Source: Aselliscus stoliczkanus (taxonomy: Eukaryota; Chordata; Mammalia; Chiroptera; Hipposideridae). From it: a DNA stretch of 64,000 nt. Below the pieces are notes generated by a model that saw only the letters and a list, made by a program, of their open reading frames with translations, searched no databases and was not told where the DNA came from. Positions 33,877-45,711 of the stretch are shown piece by piece. The stretch is taken from positions 34,057,501-34,121,500 of the forward strand of contig CM066735.1 in NCBI GenBank assembly GCA_033961575.1, in the 5' to 3' direction. The position numbers were made by a program, and so were the translations under genes. The stretch's first letter is position 1. Each line of letters starts with the position of its first letter.

Positions 33877-34645
33877 TTTTGTTGTTGTGGTTTTAAACAA
33901 TATATAATCAACATATTAGTTTAAGGTATACAGCATAATGATTCGATATTTCTATATATTGCAGGATGATTGCCAATGTATTTCTAGGTAACATCTATCA
34001 CTTTACACATAGTTTCTATGTTTGTTTGTTTTTTTCTTGTAATGAGAACTTGTAAGATCTACTCTTGTAGCAACTGAAAGTTTGTTTCTTTTGACCACCT
34101 TCACCCATTTTGCCCACCCTCCTCTCTGCATCTGGCAAATACTAATCTATTCTCTGTGTCTCTGAACTTTTTTTTTTTAAGCTTCCACATATAAGCAAGA
34201 TCATATATTTTTTTCCTCTGCTTATTTTACTTAGCATAATGCTCATCTATGCCATTGCAGATATCATGATTTCCTTCTTTCATGGCTGAATCATATTCCA
34301 TTGTATATTTATAACACACTTCCATTATCCATTCATCTTTCAATGGACACTTAAGTTGCTTCTGTGTCTTAACTATTGTAAATAATGCTTCAATGAACAT
34401 GAGGGTTCATATAACTTTTCAAGTTACTGTTTTAGTTTTCTTCAGATAAATATGCAGATGTGGAACTGCTGGATCATATAGTGTTTCTATTTTTAATTTT
34501 TTTGAAGAACCTCCATACTGTTTTCCATAGTGGCTGTACCAATTTACATTCCCATCAGCAGGGCACAAAAATTCCAGTTCCTCCCTATTTTCACCAGTGC
34601 TTGTTATTTCTTGTCTTTTTATCTGATAAGAACCATAAAACATAG
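33877..34645 (-). mobile_element. 5'-truncated L1 LINE nested in L2
   Basis: The reverse complement of an L1M 3' end: 'agtttaaggtatacagcata', AACTTGTAAGATCTACTCTTG, ACCTTCACCCATTTTGCCCACCCTCCTCTCTGCATCTGGCAA, 'ttacttagcataatgctcat', ATTATCCATTCATCTTTCAATGGACACTTAAGTTGC, 'tgaacatgagggttcatata', CATAGTGGCTGTACCAATTTACATTCCCA. TTTTATGTTT is repeated at 33867-33876 and 34646-34655. A residual ORF2 carboxy-terminal frame (34419-34643, minus) still shows an [22 protein letters not shown] stretch. Confidence 0.9.
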
Positions 34646-36020
34646 TTTTATGTTTAGTTTTGTTTTTTTTAATTATTTAGTTTTTTTTGGAATGCACAGA
34701 CGTATGTATAAAAGGTGATGGGAAATTCAGGTGAGAGGAAGAAGCTGAAAATAGAATTCAACACAGGAATCATCTAGTTTATGGTTTCTGGAGGCAGGAG
34801 GACATGAATGCTGTAGCACAGGTAGAAGGAATGACTTAAGCAGGCAAACGTTCAGTTCTCCATTGTCATAGGAGAGGTGACAGAAAAGGTAAGTGCATAT
34901 GCAGGTGGGTTTCTATGACTGGTGTTGTGACTATCAGGGGAATATTGGGAAGATGAAGACATTTTTGCCTGAGAGTTTCTATTTTCTTTGTAAAGTAGGA
35001 GGTAAGATCATTGCTGAATATGAGGGATTTGGAGAGGTAGGGGGTTATTAGATGTTTGATAAGAGCTGAAAAGTTTTGAAATGGTTGTGATAAATTGGAG
35101 AGAAAGTTTTCAGAGAAACAGAATAAGGTTTACAGAAGGTATTTCAGGGCAGTTTTGAGCTTGATAATCATTCATTTATGATGGAACAAAACTTACCTGT
35201 TATGAAACGCTCTCAAGCAGCACCCCACTACTCTGGGGAAGTCACACAGAACCGTTGTACAGTGGTTTCATGAAGGCCAGTGGTTCTACCATCCAAATGC
35301 AATAAAAACCAAGGAGCAGGGACATTAGAAAGTATGTTATTAAAATAAAAACTGTAGATTATCATCTTGATCAGAAGAGAAGTGAAGGAAGTAGAGAGGA
35401 TAAAGGACTGGGATCTTCAAATGTGTTTTCACCATGGTTGTAGTTAGTGTTGTTGGATAATAAATGTGGATTTGGAGGTGAAATCATTAGAGATGGTGGC
35501 ATGTTCACAGTGTGTCTCTCGGGTGGAAGGCTGGAGTGGAGAGGGAGAGAATAGCATTGGCGATAAAGAGGCCAGGGTGATGATGGACACTAGGATAAAT
35601 ATCATTAGTCAGATAATAGCAGGTCCTGGACCAGAAAAGACGATCATGTACCTGGTGCCAGAATCCACAATGAAAGAGGAGTAGGATATCTGCAGATGTT
35701 AACAATGAGGAGGTAGTTAACGTGGTGACATGTGCTTCCAAAAGACAAATAACGAGATGGGAGCTCTAATGGGAGCAACAAGATTGTCAGTTTCCCCTCT
35801 TGAACATGAAGTTCATGGGCTGGTGAGAAAATAGCCAACATTGAAACACTGACATCTTCAGAGGCAAACCAAAATTCAATTAAGACATAAGGAGGACAAT
35901 GTGGGGCTTTGCAGGTTTTGAGTGACAGTTCCAGACTGTGCAATGAAGGGTTTATGAAGAGGGGGAATGATTAAGGGCTAAGCTGGGAGCAAAGGAGGCC
36001 AGAGTAATGTGACAATTATA

Positions 36021-36839
36021 GATATGCTTGATTTGACGTGTGCCAGTATTACCAAGGGATATCAGAAAATAATTTTCAAAGCAAAAGCAAATATTAATTC
36101 TCATTGATTTAAAATGCAATTATTACTTGTATCACTTATATCTGTCAAAACTCATGAAATATGGACAAAAGGATATTATGCAAAGTCCCACAGGATCAAC
36201 AAGATAATCTTTTATTATCTTCCCTTAAAAAGGAAGCAGATTGAAACATAATGAAATAAAAAGAAACAATTGAATTACTAGTAAATGAATAAACTTAGAA
36301 CAGACTGAAACTGCTGAGTAACTATTTACTTGTAGGTACCTTTGCAAGTGGTTTTCAAAAAAGGATGCAAATCCTTGACAGAAATGCCACCAAATCCTGA
36401 TTAATATGTAAATTTTGTTTTAATTTAACTGAGTGTATGCACTGGGCACTGGCCTATTAGACGTATTCTTGAGTGTGCAACAGATCATTAAATGTGGTTT
36501 ACAATTGTGTAAAACTATCTCCCATTAAAGAGTAAAGAGCTGCCGTGTGGGGAGAATTTTACCAAGGAAAGATGACATGCTCTCTGAAACATGTGATAGT
36601 ATACAAAGCAATGTGGTCAGAACAACCAGCATTGGAGGGTAACAAAATGAACAGTAGTATCACTGGAGAGACGTTTTATTATTATTTTGAGTGAGTTATA
36701 ATTATTAAAGAGAGGCCTAGCATTGGTTTTCATCTCAGGACTCTTTCCAAAATATTTTGGCATTTGAAATCCTGCCACGAATATATTGTAGAATTGCTGA
36801 GAAAGTAATGGACAAAGCCAAAGCAAGGTAGGGTAGATA
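36021..36839. other. Single-copy AT-rich DNA
   Basis: Nothing recognised. Confidence 0.4.
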
Positions 36840-36995
36840 GTGAATAGGTTTGGGATCAGAAAGACCTGAATTATATACTGTTTTCACTATTCAGTAGTTG
36901 TGGGCTTTGACCAGGTTCGTTAGGTCTTTTGAACCTTAGCTACCCCATTTGTAAAATATAGATCATTATAGCTCCTGGGAGATTGCTGGAGGGTT
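36840..36995 (+). repeat. MIR SINE relic
   Basis: 'gtttgggatcagaaagacct' (MIR GTCAGACAGACCTGGGTTC), CACTATTCAGTAGTTGTGGGCTTTGACCAGG, 'ttttgaaccttagctacccc', ATTTGTAAAATATAGATCATTATAGC. Confidence 0.75.
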
Positions 36996-37039
36996 AAGTA
37001 AAATTATATGTGGGTGGTGTTATGACAGCACAGGAGCTC

Positions 37040-37255
37040 AGTGACCTCTCATAGAGGCTGTGCAGTGTAATTGCTGAGCAGGGGCTTGGAAAGCAGACCT
37101 CAGGTTTCGGATCCCAATCCTGCCACTTACTAACTGTGGAATCTTGGGGGCCAGTCTCTTACCCTTCCTGCCATTCAGTGTTCTCATCTGTACAAGGAGA
37201 TAATAACACCAGTTATCGTAAAGGGCTGTTGCCAGAATATAACCTCATGCCTTTT
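37040..37255 (+). repeat. MIR SINE relic, well preserved
   Basis: 'ggcttggaaagcagacctca' then GGTTTCGGATCCCAATCCTGCCACTTACTAACTGTGG, AATCTTGGGGGCCAGTCTCTTACCC, 'tgttctcatctgtacaagga' and GATAATAACACC..AAGGGCTGTTGCCAG. Almost the full MIR order. It follows the preceding MIR by only 45 bp in the same orientation. Confidence 0.9.
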
Positions 37256-38229
37256 TGAAAACAGCCTGATTCCCATTAATTATCCAACAAGTATTTATTT
37301 GTAAAATTTGTATTCAAATTACTGAAGTATAAAATATGGCTGACTCATAAAATTATTATTAATGGTGTCATTAAGGATCTTTTGTTACAGTATCCAATCA
37401 AGAAGGAGAAAGTGTTGAAAGGTAAAGAGTTTTTGTGGAACCACATATTATTTTTAAAAATCACACTAGATTCTAATTTCATTCATCTGATGTCATCTAT
37501 ATGCTTTTTCCAAGATCAATGTAATTCATGGTAGTGATCTGCCCAAACGGGCATTGAATTCTATGAGAAGTAATCTCCTGCTTATTGATCAGCCTCAGGT
37601 TTTATTTCCCTTTTTCAGCCAATTTTTCAGTGTCTTCCCAGCAATTTAGATGTAATTACAAACATCTGGTCCCTCTGACATCTCCGTAGTTTCACAGCAT
37701 TATTGCTCAAGCTCCAGACATCCTTTTTAGAAGTACCATTTTATTTAAGTATCATTTAATAGAAATGAGGCAACTCTGAGTGCATTACAGTGGCTGTGAA
37801 ATAAGTAATTTCTAGCAACCCATAGAGACAGTGTTTACTACTTTGTTCTTGGTAAATACATATACATTTCCCTTGAACGTATTACTTAGAGATAGAATTT
37901 ACATTTTTCTAGTCACAAAACAGGCAACTAGAGGGAGTTAAGATGATTGAAAAAGATGTATGCTATCTTTTTTTTTTTTTTCACTTGATGGCCTCGTTTT
38001 CCCACATTTCTGCATTAGTTATTAAGCAGATAGTTTCCATAATTTTTCTGGAAAGGGGAAAGAATTAGGTATTTCTCTGGAATGTCTCTTACAATATTCT
38101 GGGATTTTATATAATCTACATGAACCAGGAATTAAAATTATGATTGTTGAAAGATTTTGATAGGCCTAAATCTTTTGACATCTTTGAAGGAAAGGTCTTA
38201 CCATATGAAACAATAGATCAAAGCACAAA
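37256..38229. other. Single-copy AT-rich DNA
   Basis: Nothing recognised. Poly-T run at 37969-37981. Confidence 0.4.
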
Positions 38230-38470
38230 AAGATCAATTGTGGCCCACTGCAAGGAAATTGGGCCTTGGGGCCTGATATGTGAGGGTTGGAGTCCCACTC
38301 CTTCCACCAGAGGCTGTGTAATCATCACTGAGGTATTTCTTCTCTCTGAGCCTCTAAAAAGTAAAGCTAGTAATACTCGTCAAGGGGTATTGTGCAGATT
38401 TAATGCAATTATGCAGATTATGCAACCTACACTGTGCGTTACCCATAGTAGATGCCCTGTCATTTTTCTC
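38230..38470 (+). repeat. MIR SINE relic
   Basis: GGAGTCCCACTCCTTCCACC, 'aatcatcactgaggtatttc', TTCTCTCTGAGCCTCTAAAAAGTAAAGCTAGTAATACTCGTCAAGGGGTATTGTGCAGATTTAATG, ending in GCGTTACCCATAGTAGATGCCC. The second half follows MIR closely. Confidence 0.75.
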
Positions 38471-38829
38471 CCCTTTCCCTATCAATAAGAACATGCAGCA
38501 CATAGTTTTACTAGACAATTTTCTAGGTCTACCACAAAAGAAGTTTCTTTTGAAACCATGGTATGGTTACTCAGGTATTAAAGGAATAAAGACTGAGACC
38601 AATTTATTTACATATATGTACATTGATTATCACTAGGATATTTGGGAGTTTTTAAAAATCTTGTAGCTTACTTGCGAGAACATGTTGGATAAAATTAAGA
38701 TATCCAATTTTTTAAATTCTTGTTTTTAAGTAAATGTATCACAATGTGTTCATGTAAGATTTGAAGTAGAATGCCAACTTACAATATGTTGCCATTACTA
38801 CTGAACTTTCTGAACAAACAAGTGAAATT
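38471..38829. other. Single-copy DNA
   Basis: Nothing recognised. Confidence 0.4.
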
Positions 38830-38892
38830 TATATCTATATCTATATCTATATCTATATCTATATCTATATCTATATCTATATATATATATCT
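38830..38892. repeat. (ATATCT)n microsatellite
   Basis: About nine hexamer units ending in a short (AT)n, so the region is a compound repeat. Confidence 0.97.
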
Positions 38893-38932
38893 TTATTCAT
38901 GAATATATCTGGTTAGCAACTGTGGCGTTTTT

Positions 38933-39379
38933 TGTTTTTTTTTAATTGGGGAATTATTAGAGGGGAACAGCGTTGGGGAACCGGGAAAGGTGAACAGACA
39001 ACTTGCTGTCCTTTTGTTCTTCAGTGTAGCTGTGGAGGACGTTGCTTCACTGGCCCATGTTGGTATTGTCATTGCTCTTTTCCTGGGTGAGGTAGATCAG
39101 TTGCCCGTCTCCAGAGAGCAGCTCACAGTGGCTCTTGGCAGCTCATACTGGCTGCCGGCCACTCACAGTAGCTTATGACAGCCCACTGCAGCAGGGGCCA
39201 GAGCTACACCATTGCCTGTGACTCACAGCAGCCCAGCTCCAGGTAGAGCTGTTGTTCACCAACTTAGCTGTAGAGGGCACAGCATAACTGGCCCTCATGT
39301 GGGATCCAAACCAGGGCCCTGTTGCTCAGAACCGGTGTCCCAAGCCAGCTCTTAACCAATGCGCCACTCAGCCAGCCTG
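38933..39379 (-). mobile_element. tRNA-derived SINE, long T+ form, degraded
   Basis: Minus strand: GGCTGGCTGAGTGGCGCATT head, a GGTTTGGATCCCACATGAGG B-box region, the CAGCTCTACCTGGAGCTG palindrome, and a degenerate tail lacking AATAAA (TCTAATAATTCCCCAATTAA). The duplication CTGTGGC(G/C)TTTT(T/C) lies at 38920-38932 and 39380-39392. An extra CTGTTGCTCAGAA-like piece near 39322 resembles a module of the third SINE form. Confidence 0.9.
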
Positions 39380-39585
39380 CTGTGGCCTTTTCATTCTATC
39401 TTAACTTTTAAAAAATGATGCCGACCACTTTCTAGCATAGATACACTCATCATTTCAAAAACCAGTAGAAAAGAATCTTCAAATTTTTAAGTTTGCACAA
39501 ACTTATGTCTTATCATAAATAAAGAAATTCTAAAAAGAGAGATACCGACATGTTATGGTATTTTAGAATTTTAAAATTATTTTTA

Positions 39586-39735
39586 TTTATTTATTTATTT
39601 TTTAGCTGAGCCATCCTGCCACCTATTGGCAGCTTAACGGCAACTCAGCTCAGGCTGGCCTCGAGCCGCTGTTGCTCAGAGTGAAGCTCGCACTCTTGAG
39701 CGAGCTCTTAACCAACTGAGCCACTCGGCCGGCCC
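39586..39735 (-). mobile_element. tRNA-derived SINE, third form
   Basis: Minus strand: GGGCCGGCCGAGTGGCTCAG, TTGGTTAAGAGCTCGCTCAA, GAGCAACAGCGGCTCGAGGC, the CTGCCAATAGGTGGCAGGAT block, GGCTCAGCTAAAAAATAAAT tail. Duplication TAAAATTATTTTTA / TAAAAATTATTTTTA at 39572-39585 and 39736-39750. Best preserved copy of this form here. Confidence 0.95.
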
Positions 39736-39819
39736 TAAAAATTATTTTTAAATTTATTTATATAATTTCAACATATCACAATCCTAAGTGTTTGTTGATA
39801 GGTTTTTTTTTTTTCAGAC

Positions 39820-39900
39820 AATAAAACTGAAATAGAAAATAAGTGATTTGCCTAAAGTCACACAGCATATATGCATTTGAACCAGACATAGACCCTAAGT
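39820..39900 (-). repeat. MIR-type fragment
   Basis: 'cagacaataaaactgaaata' then AAATAAGTGATTTGCCTAAAGTCACACAGCATATATGCATTTGAACCAG matches reverse MIR TTTACAGATGAGGAAACTGAGGC..TTGCCCAAGGTCACACAGCTAG..GATTCGAACC. Confidence 0.7.
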
Positions 39901-40429
39901 TTTGTGATTTTTAGATCATCTCAATTTCTATTACATAATGCTGCAAAGTTTCTTTATCCTGACAAATATGCAGTTATGGCAAACAATTTTCTAGTCATAT
40001 TAGATTTTTTTTTTCCCAAATGTTACTGGCTTCTAGGCTGTGCAGTATTTGCAATTAATTTAGTCCTTTTATAGGTTTATTTTCAACTGAAACTGCTTAA
40101 TAAAGTAATCAGGATCTTATGTATAACAAACTTAGTAAGTGAAATTAATTTCCATATTAAAATATGAGCAGATGTAATGCAATTTTAGTTTTTGTTCACT
40201 TATTAATTTCTTTTAAAAATATAGTTGCCTGTATAAGGCTTTGTAGAAGTTACACCTATATGTAGATATTCTAGCATAGCATTCCCATTGTGTTAGCAGT
40301 AAGTCACTCTATGCATTGTCCTGAGAAAACTTGAGGGAAGAATAATCTCATGAATAATAAAGACTATTTATAGATAGTACAGTAGTTTAGCAGAACTGAA
40401 GCAAGATATCAACTAACATGCAAAGAAAC
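39901..40429. other. AT-rich single-copy DNA
   Basis: Nothing recognised. Confidence 0.4.
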
Positions 40430-40690
40430 TGACAAAAGAGTCTGAGAGTGGAGTCACTATTTTGGAGTTAGGCAAATATGGGTATGAATTCCAGCTCCTC
40501 CTCTGATTACCTCTATAATGGGTGCTGGGTGTGTTATTGAAGCACTCTGGTCCTTGGATCCCTCCTCTTCTTTGAAGCCACTGAAAGTGGTATAGGGGCA
40601 AGTGTAGGGGCTTGGACATCAGTTTGACAGTGTTCAAGATTCAGATCCATCCATGACCAGTCATATAACTCCCAGCACATGATAAATCCA
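40430..40690 (+). repeat. MIR-like fragments
   Basis: 'tggagttaggcaaatatggg' and TATGAATTCCAGCTCCTCCTCTGATTACC fit the MIR start (GGAGTCAGACAGACCTGGGTTCGAATCCTGGCTCTGCC). A second such start appears at about 40605 (GGGGCTTGGACATCAGTTTG..AGATTCAGATCC). Fragmentary. Confidence 0.5.
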
Positions 40691-40934
40691 CAGTTCTTAA
40701 ATCCACAAAGCTCTGAAATCCCAGCTGTTTTTATAGCCCCCTTGCAATCTCTACTTACCCCACTTGATGTGAAGAGTCTGTGTTTTGCTGCTGGTTTCAC
40801 CCTATATCCTATTGTGATGTTCTATAATTTATGGCCTCATTTATCATATTACCTTCTAACATAAAATATACAATAAATATTCTGAATTTCAAAACTCACT
40901 GAGTTCCAGAAGGGTTTATTTAATCAGACACTGT

Positions 40935-41075
40935 GGACCTATGCCTAATAGGTCTGAACCTCAGTTTCCTCATCTATGAAATGAGATGAAAAAATATCCC
41001 TGAGTTACTAAGTTGTAGAATTTAAATGGAATGATCCATGTGAAGCATAACAACTGGAATTGTGAATCATTATAA
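40935..41075 (+). repeat. MIR 3' part
   Basis: 'gaacctcagtttcctcatct' then ATGAAATGAGATGAAAAAATATCCCTGAGTTACTAAGTTGTAGAATTTAAATGGAATGATCCATGTGAAGC is the MIR second half in sense order. It may be the distal piece of one of the MIRs at 40430-40690. Confidence 0.7.
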
Positions 41076-42179
41076 TTATACTAAAACTTTCTCAGTGACT
41101 CAGTTTGTCAGCTCTTTTGTAACATAATTTTCTAGGTTTTACCTTCATCAATAATTGAATTATATTCTTCTTTCCTCCCAACATACACTTGCAACCAAGG
41201 CATCAGAAATGCGATTCTATTTCCCCTTCCACCTCTCCATTTTGGTTTTCTAAAAGACTGAAAATATTTAGGAAACATTTCTTTCTTTCAGCAATTATGG
41301 CATCTTTGAAATACCATATCTCGTGGTATTAAAAAAAATCTTAAAACTTGTGCCTATCTGAAGTATAAATGAAAATGCAATTTTGCAAATAAACACAGCA
41401 CATCTTGAGAGTTTGAAGAAGTCAAGGGAAAAACAGCTCTAGGTTGGACCAAATGAAAAACTTGAAGTCTCACCCATTGTGTCCCAGAGAAGAAAATCAA
41501 GCAAAACTGACAGGGATTTCAATAAGATGTTCCTTTACTGTAGTAAAACTTTGAGCTAACCCAGGTATAACCTCAAAAACTACAAAATCAGCACTATTTA
41601 CTACCAGTCCTTAGCATTGACAGTAATGCCTGAGTCACTAGTGCTTAAATATTTACCCAAGCAAATTCACTGGCTTTTGTGGGTGATTTTTTTTGGAAGA
41701 AGGGTAAAAAAGAGGATGGCTTCAAAGAGATTTCTTGGCCATGAATGAAATTATGATTTTCAGTAAGTTATATTTATATTCCACTTAAATAGTGGAAAGT
41801 ATTCAAAGACATTTCTTAAAAACATTAATGTTTCAAATTTATAAAAATAATAAAACAATCAAAATTTTACTTAGTTATTTTTAAATTTTAAATTCAAACA
41901 TTGCTCTGGTTTATGAATGAATTCATTTTAAGGATAAGAAGTTTAATTTTAATTTTAACCTAGAAAAATTTTTTGTACCATCATGGAAACTATTGTCATG
42001 TGAATAATATGCTAAAGGATTTCAGAAACAACTGAGACATTATAAACCCAAGAAAGAGTGGTCTCCGGGGCAGAGATGATTTACCACAGACTTTCATGCT
42101 TAAGCCCCAGAAAAGCAGTAAAGCCCATGTTTGTTTTTTTTGTTTGTTTGTTTATTTTTTAAATTTTTTTTATTTTTTA
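41076..42179. other. AT-rich single-copy DNA
   Basis: Nothing recognised apart from T-rich runs near 42130-42180. Confidence 0.4.
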
Positions 42180-42540
42180 AGTTTTATTGAGATATAATTG
42201 GTATACAAACAACTACACGTAATTAATATATGCAGTTTGGTGAGTTTAGACATATGCATATACTTGTGTTGCCATTACCGTAGTCAAAATAATGAACATC
42301 CATCATCTTCAAAAGTTTCCTGTGTCCCTTTGGAGTTTTGGAGTTGGGATTTAAAACAACAACAACAACAACAAAAAACACTTAACGTGAGATCTACCCT
42401 TTAAATGTTTAAGTGTGTAATACCTTGTTAATTATAGGCACTAGATTGCACAGCAGATCTGTGGTACTTCCTCATATATAACTGTAACTTTATACCCAGA
42501 ACGCCAATCTTTTTTGGATAGAAATTTGTATTTGCTACTT
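42180..42540 (-). mobile_element. L1 LINE 3' UTR fragment
   Basis: 'gttttattgagatataattg' is the reverse complement of the classic L1M 3'-terminal CAATTATATCTCAATAAAAC, followed by GTATACAAACAACTACACG, GCAGTTTGGTGAGTTTAGACATATGCA, CATTACCGTAGTCAAAATAATGAACATCCATCA and 'acctttgttaattataggca'-like sequence. An (AAC)n stretch lies at 42356-42372. Confidence 0.85.
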
Positions 42541-44719
42541 TGTAAAAGGACATTGAAGGGAAAAAAAACAAAAAACAAAAAAAGGCATCATGGGAAAGTT
42601 CAAAGTTATTATGATTAATAATTTTTGAAAATATTATATTACTGAATTACAGATGTTTTGGAAAACACCATTTTCATTTTGAGCTAAACACTGCTAAAGA
42701 TCTTAAATCAGCCCAAAGTGAAGGCATCCTCAGACCTATACACCTATACACTGAACTTTCCCCATTATCCTCCTCTCTCTCTCTCTTCTATTTTTTTCTT
42801 TTTTTTCATTTTGTACCAACTCAGCCTCAATTGTCTACCTCCAGGATGGAGTGCACATTTAGAGGCATGATTCTAGAGGCTAACTCCAAAAGGTTCAGTT
42901 GTGAATCCTGGGCCCCTTGAAACAGCCTTTTCCAGTTATAGCATGGTGGCTAGACATTCAAATAGGAAGACTCTCCCAATCTGATAGTTTTTGCTTAGAT
43001 CTTTTCAGAGGATGCCATTCACAAGAAAACTTACGAAAGACAATCCAAAGAAAGGAAGAGTAAAGTCTTGTAGAAGTTACTGAACTCGAAAACCTATAGT
43101 GTTGCTTTGTTCTATCATTTCATTATACAATACAAATCCATTCTTAACATTTTTAGAGTATATTTTTATTTAAAAATATATTTTGACCAAAAGCTGATCA
43201 CAGCTTGTCATATATGTGTGTGCTTGACTTTTATAAAGCTTATATGTATATATGCACATATATGTTCTATAACAGTAAAGTAAGCAAAATAAAAGAAATG
43301 ATATGTCTTGCACAGATAATATCCTCAGCAGATAATATTCGCCTCATGTAGTCCTGGCTTTCAATATAAACCGTGACCTTTTCCTCTGACTTTTTCTGAA
43401 ATCATGGAGGACTTCAAAATAGGAGAGTGTGAAACAAACAGCAATTTAACATTTTCAGTTCTCGTGGAAATTTTCTCTTACCAAAGATACGGGCAGAAAT
43501 GGTATTTATGACTAAAGTGCTATTTTGAAATAAATAGGAAAATTGTGAAATAGATGTCATTATAAAATGCAAATATCACAGCCGACGGAACTAGACATTG
43601 AGGTCTCATCTGGGTTTTTCTTAAATCTATGACTTTATAAAGGTAAACACTGGTGAAAAGTTGCTGTTCTTACTGTTAGTAAGCCAAATTGCATAACCCA
43701 AAGCTATGCTAGTGTTACACAAATTATGACCCCTTTTAGTTTCCCAGCGCATGCATATATATAAATTGGCATTTTTAAATTTTAAATTTTAAATCATGTG
43801 TTAATAATCCTTTACAGCATAGGATTAGATAGTCAGAGAGGGAAGGTGGAACAAAAGCTGGGAGTCAATTGCAAAGATGCAGGAAGGGAAGGAAACAGCT
43901 GAAAGGAGGAGAAAGAAGACTTGATGCGTTTGAGATGAGGTGCTAGAAAGGATGCTGGGTTTTGAAATCTCAACTCTGTGAAATGAATGAGACAGCCTAA
44001 TCTAACCTCCACCCAAGCAATATATCTCGTTTTCTCCTTAAATCCCAAAGTGGATTTAAAATGTATTTCCTTGGTGTGTTTCACCTCTTATTCCCATTTC
44101 TAGGTCCTAGACCCCACCCTAGTGACATCAGTGCGATCTCGGACTCTGAAAAAACACTTTTGCTAACAAATGTTAAATTTCCAAAACATACACTGAAAAG
44201 AAGTTTTAATTGATACTTCAATTTGAAATTTCCTTTTAGCGGTAGCCTTTCCAATTCAGGCTGCAGAACTTCTGCTAAAGTAGGTCAAGCAAGCTGGGGC
44301 AGGAGTGCTGGTTGTGTACTTGAATCAGAAATGCTTATCTAGAAAAGCCAGGTAGTTACCATGGAAAAGAAACGTTCCAGGTAGCCTGTGATGGATGAAG
44401 TGGACTTTTTATTTTATGTGAGTAGGAGTTCTTATAGGGTTTTGGCTAGCTATGGTTTTTGTTGTAATTATATTGCCTACTTAGAAATAAACTGTCACTC
44501 AGTATCTGCATAGAAGCAATTCTTTTGTCTCTTTCAAAATATTGTGTCACAAAATGGCATGACAGGAGGCTGGCAGTGCAGGAAATGTGTGTAGCACTGA
44601 AGGGAGAGCGTCCAAGGGAAGAGCCCGATTTTTACTGTGATTACCAGAGTGTCTATGACGGATCACGTCAGAGTCAATTCTGTAATTCAGAAGCAAAAAA
44701 TTTTTAAATGCTGTTAGAA
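42541..44719. other. Single-copy AT-rich DNA
   Basis: No repeat family or gene recognised over about 2.2 kb. A short CTCTCT run lies at 42774-42787. Open frames up to 83 codons lack splice context. Confidence 0.4.
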
Positions 44720-44861
44720 AGCTGTTAAGCCTTTGCATGTAACAATTTTATAATAAAAATAATGAATACTTGATGGAGAAAATACAGGAAAGCATAAAGA
44801 AGCAAATAAAGTCACCTATGATTTTACTACCCAGAGTTAAGTACCATTAAATTTAGGGTAC

Positions 44862-44916
<55 letters not shown>

Positions 44917-45560
44917 ATGTAGTTGAAACAATTCCATGTGTAAAACATTGTGCTTCTTTAAATTGAAACAACCATTTTTGTAACTTGACTATGAATTCAT
45001 CATTAGCATTATTTCAATAGCTAAATAACATTTATTAAACAGATATGTTCCTTCTACAAACATTTTTGTACTTTTGAATTATACTCTTGGAATAGAGTCC
45101 TAGAAGTGAAGTTATGATAAATGGAATTAAGATTGTAAAACCTGCTTAGAAAAAGTACTAAATTGCTTCCAAAATAGCAGTTTACATATCTATAAAATGT
45201 GTATGAATACACATTACTCATGCATGTATGAACATATGTATACCCATATGTTATAACACACACATACACAGCAATGTAACATTTGATGGAAAGCTTTAAT
45301 TTGCCTTGCATTTTTACCAGTGATACATTTTTAAAATGTCTATTAGCCATTTATGTTTTTGCGAATTATGTATTTATATATTTGACCCATTTCTCTACTG
45401 GGACCATTATTGTTATTCTTCAACAATTTACATAAGCATTTTATATAGTAATCTCTGTGAAAATTTTAGCAAAATTGTGCTGTTTGTTTTGTCCAATATA
45501 TTTTTTGTTTAGGATTTTTGACAAACTGTAGTTTGTATTATTTGCTGTTCTATTTTATCT
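44720..45560 (-). mobile_element. Old L1 LINE fragment, antisense
   Basis: 'aatacaggaaagcataaaga' with AATAAAGTCACCTATGATTTTACTACCCAGAG fits an L1M 3' UTR in reverse. Further right, 'cattttttaaaatgtctatta'-type sequence (45330-45370) with GCCATTTATGTTTTTGCGAATTATG, TTTGACCCATTTCTCTACTGGG and CATTTTATATAGTAAT follows the reverse L1 ORF2 3' order. A (TA)n tract sits inside it. Confidence 0.65.
44865..44913. repeat. (TA)n microsatellite
   Basis: About 24 TA units. Confidence 0.98.
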
Positions 45561-45664
45561 GATATTTCCTTTGTATCATCTTCCATTTTTAAGTTTAGAA
45601 GATTTTTTTCATCGTGATCTTTGTTAGATTCATCTTTTTGCTTTCTTCCAAATTGTACACTGTA

Positions 45665-45669
45665 TGTAT

Positions 45670-45708
<39 letters not shown>

Positions 45709-45711
45709 TTT
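45665..45711. repeat. (TTTA)n microsatellite
   Basis: About eleven TTTA units. Confidence 0.97.

Larger units (their letters stand above)
31846..36020 (-). mobile_element. Long L2 LINE, antisense, broken by nested insertions
   Basis: Read left to right it is the reverse complement of L2 from the 3' tail into ORF2. Landmarks: 'gatatttattgaatgcttac', CAACCCTGCATTAGGCAATGG, GGTTCTTAACCTCATGGTCTGG, 'caaacacccatggggataaa', GGACCAGGCTGGACAGTGTAGGCTAGACTGTGAGC, then after a SINE TTGCATTTTAAAAAGCTCATCCTG, 'aggagactatttcaatatcc', CAGGAAAGAAATGATGATAGCATGG, AATGCTGTGGAGGGGTCAG, 'aggagagagcattagctgga'. Family: CR1-like mammalian LINE2, a target-primed retrotransposon with endonuclease and reverse transcriptase. 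All frames here are decayed. With a SINE in its 3' tail (31863-31980), a second at 32489-32938 and an L1 at 33877-34645 removed, about 2.8 kb of L2 remain, close to full length. The part right of 35300 is the least certain. Confidence 0.75.

Noticed and set aside
34419..34643. Minus frame with an L1 ORF2-like end
   Set aside because: A relic of the nested L1, not a host gene; kept only as evidence for that L1.
38830..38892. Regular hexamer array as a CRISPR-like or satellite array
   Set aside because: Simple (ATATCT)n microsatellite with no spacers; CRISPR is not expected in a mammal.
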